Source of the DNA: Eretmocerus hayati
Lineage: Eukaryota; Arthropoda; Insecta; Hymenoptera; Aphelinidae
Length of the DNA: 64,000 nucleotides
Assembly: GCA_029851415.1 (NCBI GenBank)
Contig: CM056743.1
Span: 34,178,714-34,242,713 of the forward strand
Reading direction: 5' to 3'
Positions 63,221 through 64,000 of this stretch are shown one piece after another; position 1 is the stretch's first letter, and each line of letters begins with the position of its first letter. A program made the translations under genes and the position numbers. The notes under the pieces are model-generated. The model did not search any database. It saw nothing but the letters and a program-made list of their open reading frames with translations, and was not told the origin of the DNA.

Positions 63221-63660
63221 GATGTAGGCCCCATCTTCCAAGCATGGCCTTGGGAAGTGACAATCTAGATCTGTGTCAGAAGTTGAATGCCAATCCTCAA
63301 GATACCGGCCTGTGGATGGCGCTTGAGAGAAGCAAAATTCAAGGAGGAAAATACTACTCAGGCAAAAGCGATAATCCAGAAGCAAGCTCTGTTTGCCACG
63401 GGTATCAGCGATGCTACATTGAAGATAGACACTGCTGATGAGTATCAACAGCAAGAACATGTGTTGAAAACCAATAACGTCTTCTAAATTTTCTCGTTCA
63501 CAGGAGAAAGGGATCTGAAAAAAAAGACTTGAGGAAAAAACGAAGCAAGGAGCCCCTGGAAAGACTTCTTCGATGAAGTAGATGTTGACATCCTGAATGC
63601 AACGATTGATGCCAAGCTTGATGAGAAGGATAGTGCTGTATGTGAATCTGTATGAATAAA
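63221..63660 (+). pseudogene. Decayed reading frames, block 5, right of the palindrome
   Basis: Begins DVGPIFQAWPWEVTI in the frame interrupted at 61472 and stops at 63266-63268. A second frame (63287-63487) reads ACGWRLREAKFKEENTTQ, AIIQKQALFATGISDATL and then a stop. A further piece near 63555-63650 reads DFFDEVDVDILNATIDAKLD. The pieces look like consecutive segments of one or two decayed proteins; family unknown. Confidence 0.35.
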
Positions 63661-63869
63661 TATCTTAATTGTATTGCTCGTCATCTGAGAATTCCAAATT
63701 TTGTATGTTAATTGCTACTGATCATTTAAATAATTTTTTCTTTTGATTCACTTGTGTCTCTTCTGCGCGAGCGAGTGCAATGATATTCTATTGTCTGTAT
63801 TGAAATTATAAGTAGTCTTAAGAACTGTTATCCCCCATTACCTTAAATTAGTTTTACTCATATTGCGTA

Positions 63870-64000
63870 ATACTTGATACGAGTTCAGGTCGAGGACAGA
63901 GGGGAAAATTGATAACAGCGGAAAGGTGACAGAGGTCCCTTGGGATGATGACCACTTTGTTACAACTTACATAGATCCTTATAGACTAGCAAGTAGACCC
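63870..64000 (+). pseudogene. Start of a further protein-like frame running off the window
   Basis: After about 220 bases of AT-rich spacer, an open frame reads GKIDNSGKVTEVPWDDDHF and TTYIDPYRLASRP to the window edge. The spacing suggests a new gene of the same decayed cluster. Too short to identify. Confidence 0.3.

Overview
The window is AT-rich, intron-rich eukaryotic nuclear DNA, most likely from an insect. The lineage is inferred from the style of the one recognisable gene and from the transposon content; nothing visible fixes the order. There are no operons, bacterial genes or CRISPR arrays, and most of the sequence is intergenic, intronic or transposon-derived.

The only confidently identified host gene is a PACS (phosphofurin acidic cluster sorting protein) orthologue on the + strand. 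Eleven coding exons lie between 35790 and 55546. They run from the cargo-binding (FBR) domain to the natural stop codon, followed by a 3' UTR with poly(A) signals. Exon phases agree at every junction except where four apparent single-base indels fall in, or at the edge of, exons 47061-47360, 48272-48478 and 49190-49534. The first coding exon(s) upstream of 35790 were not found.

The left 35 kb holds no recognised host gene. It carries a degenerate GGTCTGG-type minisatellite (about 3340-4280), a dispersed repeat with an inserted hairpin (5259-6010), a broken non-LTR retrotransposon on the minus strand (8895-10813) interrupted by a 342-bp MITE, a tRNA-derived SINE (12651-12845), two almost identical 1.2-kb TIR elements (20933-22146 and 23159-24369), an element with hAT-like ends (24689-25627), a 2.2-kb TIR element (28086-30263) with a smaller MITE inside it, and a 952-bp palindromic element (31449-32400).

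The PACS introns carry further elements. The clearest is a three-level nest at 50381-51852: a MITE contains a pogo-like element, which contains a 382-bp MITE. There is also a 618-bp tRNA-derived SINE with a perfect 15-bp target duplication (52630-53247) just upstream of an exon.

The right end (about 59800-64000) is a degenerate series of protein-like reading frames in a layout that could be a decayed viral integration or an unknown mobile element. It is split by a 1745-bp near-palindromic element at 61473-63217. That element sits between TTA duplications, and the reading frames on its two sides are in register. Family assignments there are tentative.
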